Shown here: one piece after another, positions 62,303 through 64,000 of the stretch
Numbering within the stretch: position 1 is the first letter of the stretch
Layout: each line of letters begins with the position of its first letter
NCBI GenBank assembly: GCA_950295325.1
Contig: OX485808.1
Location: 17,444,527 to 17,508,526 of the forward strand
Source: Polytrichum commune
Taxonomy: Eukaryota; Streptophyta; Polytrichopsida; Polytrichales; Polytrichaceae
Length of the DNA stretch: 64,000 nucleotides
Direction of reading: 5' to 3'
Notes under the pieces: generated by a model
What the model saw: the letters and a program-made list of their open reading frames with translations, nothing else
What the model was told of the DNA's origin: nothing
Database searches by the model: none
Translations under genes and position numbers: made by a program

Positions 62303-62604
62303 ATGATCTTGCATGACTGGGATGACGAGCATTGTTTGAAAGTCCTCAAGGACTGCCACGCCGCATTGCCAAGTGACGGCTCGGGGAAGTTGGTCATCGT
62401 GGAAATGCTCATGCCTGAGGAAACTCCAGTCCTCACAGGCTCCTCCACACCCATGGACATATTTTCTTCATGCAGTTGTCCTGCTCAAATGGGAGGGAGA
62501 GATCCAAGGCCGAGTATGAACGTCTGGCAAAGCGTGCCGGGTTCACAGCTTTCAAAGAAGTGGGCCAACTGGGAAAGCTTTGTGTCATGGAATCCCTTAA
62601 ATGA
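62303..62604 (+). pseudogene. Terminal exon of a caffeate-type O-methyltransferase, frameshifted
   Basis: SAM-dependent O-methyltransferases of the COMT family methylate phenolic hydroxyls. After an acceptor TTTGTATGCAG the sequence reads MILHDWDDEHCLKVLKDCHA, then KLVIVEMLMPEE, to PMDI at about 62458. HDW-x-DEHC carries the family's catalytic His. The frame then breaks: the expected C-terminus (FMQLSCSNGRERSKAEYERL, then GFTAFKEVGQLGKLCVMESL, stop at 62602-62604) continues in another frame. One missing T in the run at 62460-62465 or two extra bases would explain it. The SAM-binding part and dimerisation domain are absent upstream, so this is most likely a truncated pseudogene. A homopolymer error in the assembly is possible for the frameshift alone, but it would not explain the missing exons. 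Confidence 0.8.
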
Positions 62605-63239
62605 TTCATCAAATATTATTTGGAAATTTGAGACCCAACACTGGAGGTCTATATTCCATACGAAATTGCATTTTTTTGGAAGAAACACAAATACACCTGC
62701 TCGAATTCCGGTGAATTTGTAGTGAATTATGTAGAAAACCATGTAAATTATCTTCATTATTCGAAGAACTGCATTGGTTATTTAAATCACTTCAGAATTA
62801 CTATCATTGTCTAGAAGATAGGTAGATGTTTAAATCTAGTTGACAATTTCTGGAGCCTTATTTAGACCCATGAGTCGTCACAGCCGATGCAGGTAATCAT
62901 GTTGAGTTAACTGCAGAGGGAAATGTGTTGCGAGTGCACAAAGCCATTGTCAAAATAGACATCATTGACATATGACATCTCATCCACTCCAATGATGTTT
63001 TTGTATTGTGCTTCTAAGAATCTATAATTCTTGATGTTGATGGTCAGGAATGGATTCAGCGGCTTGAGTAACTTCAATTACACACACCACAGATAATGAG
63101 AACAGGATCCGCAGAATGGAGAAGAGAAGAGATGACTCTGATGTTGCCATCAGGCGTGAATAATGGTTTAAAGATGTGTATAAGTGATGCCTATTTTTGA
63201 ATGAGAATCACAGACCTACTTTTATAAGTGGTGTCAAGG
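62605..63239. other. Intergenic, between the O-methyltransferase relic and the PPR gene
   Basis: Presumed 3' UTR of the PPR gene on the minus strand plus neutral sequence. No gene recognised. Confidence 0.5.
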
Positions 63240-64000
63240 TTACCAATAATCTCCACAGGAGCAGACACCATCCTTGAAGTGATGGAAGCGACTTGCATCT
63301 CTTGCAACAATCTCCCGCCCAACAATCTTGGAGATGAATTTGGTTGCATTATGACAGTCACCACACACCCGAAGGTTCTTGAAAATGTGAATTGGAGTTC
63401 CAGGAGGTGTTTTGAGTAGCCCATAAGCAATGGCCAACTTCTCACTGTGGTGACAGACAACTTCTTCCTTCTCCTGCTCATTGACGTCGTGCACCACGAA
63501 TCGCGTGTCAGGGACGTATCCTTCCCTCTTCATACTTTGGATCAACCTATCCAGCTCGGCAAAAATTTCCGTTGACTGTGGATGCGATCTATCTTCAGCA
63601 ACAAAAGAATTGACTTCTCCTTCAACCTCAATCCAGGAGCGACCAGGCTCTTTCTTTAAACCCCTGTCGTCCATCAACTTTCTCACTTTTGCTGCACTAT
63701 CCCACAAACCACATGCCGCATAAAGTTGTGACAGAGAAACATATACGGCAGCATTCTCGGGATCAATCTTCAAATAATTTTCTGCAGCACGCTCTGCTCG
63801 CATCAAATCACTGTGAACTCTGCAAGCACCAAGTAAGGCTCCCCAGACTGTTGCATTAGCTTCAAGAGGCATATCCTTGATGAGATTTTCGGCTTCATTC
63901 AAATGCCCTGCACGGCCAAGAAGGTCCACCATGCAACCGTAATGTTCATTCGTAGGAATGATGCCATAATTTTGAGACATGGCATAAAAGAACTTGTGGC
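63240..64000 (-). CDS. PPR-DYW protein, C-terminal part (5' end beyond window)
   Basis: Plant organelle RNA-editing factor of the PLS-DYW class. PPR repeats bind a specific transcript, and the DYW domain is the C-to-U cytidine deaminase. The open frame runs from the right edge (64000) to TAA at 63242-63240, at least 253 codons, without introns. It holds a last PPR-like repeat (HYGCMVDLLGRAGHLNEAEN), E/E+ motifs (GLKKEPGRSWIEVEGEVNSF) and a complete DYW domain. The deaminase signature HSEKLAIAYGL has the catalytic Glu, the zinc ligands are in RVCGDCHNATKF, and the protein ends CSCGDYW. An ATG at 63980 exists, but the frame stays open upstream and the PPR tract would be missing, so it is not the real start. 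Which transcript it edits cannot be told. Confidence 0.93.
   Translation of the reverse strand, partial: HKFFYAMSQNYGIIPTNEHYGCMVDLLGRAGHLNEAENLIKDMPLEANATVWGALLGACRVHSDLMRAERAAENYLKIDPENAAVYVSLSQLYAACGLWDSAAKVRKLMDDRGLKKEPGRSWIEVEGEVNSFVAEDRSHPQSTEIFAELDRLIQSMKREGYVPDTRFVVHDVNEQEKEEVVCHHSEKLAIAYGLLKTPPGTPIHIFKNLRVCGDCHNATKFISKIVGREIVARDASRFHHFKDGVCSCGDYW

Noticed and set aside
63980-63982. ATG at 63980 as the start of the PPR-DYW gene
   Set aside because: The frame stays open to the window edge and the PPR array needed for RNA recognition would be missing, so the real start is beyond 64000.

Overview
The window is nuclear DNA from a land plant. The evidence is AT-rich, repeat-filled intergenic sequence, long GT-AG introns, telomere-like TTTAGGG motifs, a sucrose synthase gene, a PPR-DYW editing factor and a nuclear gene for mitochondrial ribosomal protein L13. 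A seedless vascular plant (fern or lycophyte) is plausible from the divergence of the proteins and the number of relic transposons, but this is inference and the species cannot be read off. No bacterial-type operon, CRISPR array, rRNA or tRNA was found.

Left part (1-12.5 kb): a 13-exon WDR3/UTP12 gene (+, 1804-10513) for a small-subunit processome protein, with a telo-box tract upstream. It converges on an unrecognised two-exon gene (-, 12500-11007) predicted to encode a 173-residue, Lys/Arg-rich then Pro-rich protein. From 12.5 to 28 kb no functional gene was found. That stretch holds a pogo/Tigger-like transposase relic, a pogo-type non-autonomous element, a near-perfect hairpin, an element with G-rich ends, a degenerate segmental duplication and tandem repeats.

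Middle part (28.1-46.3 kb): a complete 17-exon GH51 alpha-L-arabinofuranosidase gene (+, 28138-37635) and a complete sucrose synthase gene with 14 coding exons (-, 46320-38191) converge with about 555 bp between their stops. Both act in carbohydrate metabolism (cell-wall arabinan trimming; sucrose cleavage to UDP-glucose), but nothing shows that they are co-regulated. Their introns are loaded with MITEs.

Right part (46-64 kb): a second pogo-type element copy, a five-exon mitochondrial L13 gene (+, 50219-51943), about 10 kb of repeats including a fold-back element flanked by 30-bp direct repeats and LINE reverse-transcriptase relics, a frameshifted terminal exon of a caffeate-type O-methyltransferase (62303-62604), and the 3' end of a PPR-DYW gene (-) that runs off the right edge.

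The most unusual pattern is that three unrelated genes (WDR3, GH51, sucrose synthase) carry local tandem duplications that copy an exon/intron boundary. These leave decoy splice sites in the intron, some intact and some with the GT changed to GC. The window also contains a MITE family with TAAGGTAGATG-type ends, present in seven recognisable copies mostly inside introns, with a related subfamily in three more.
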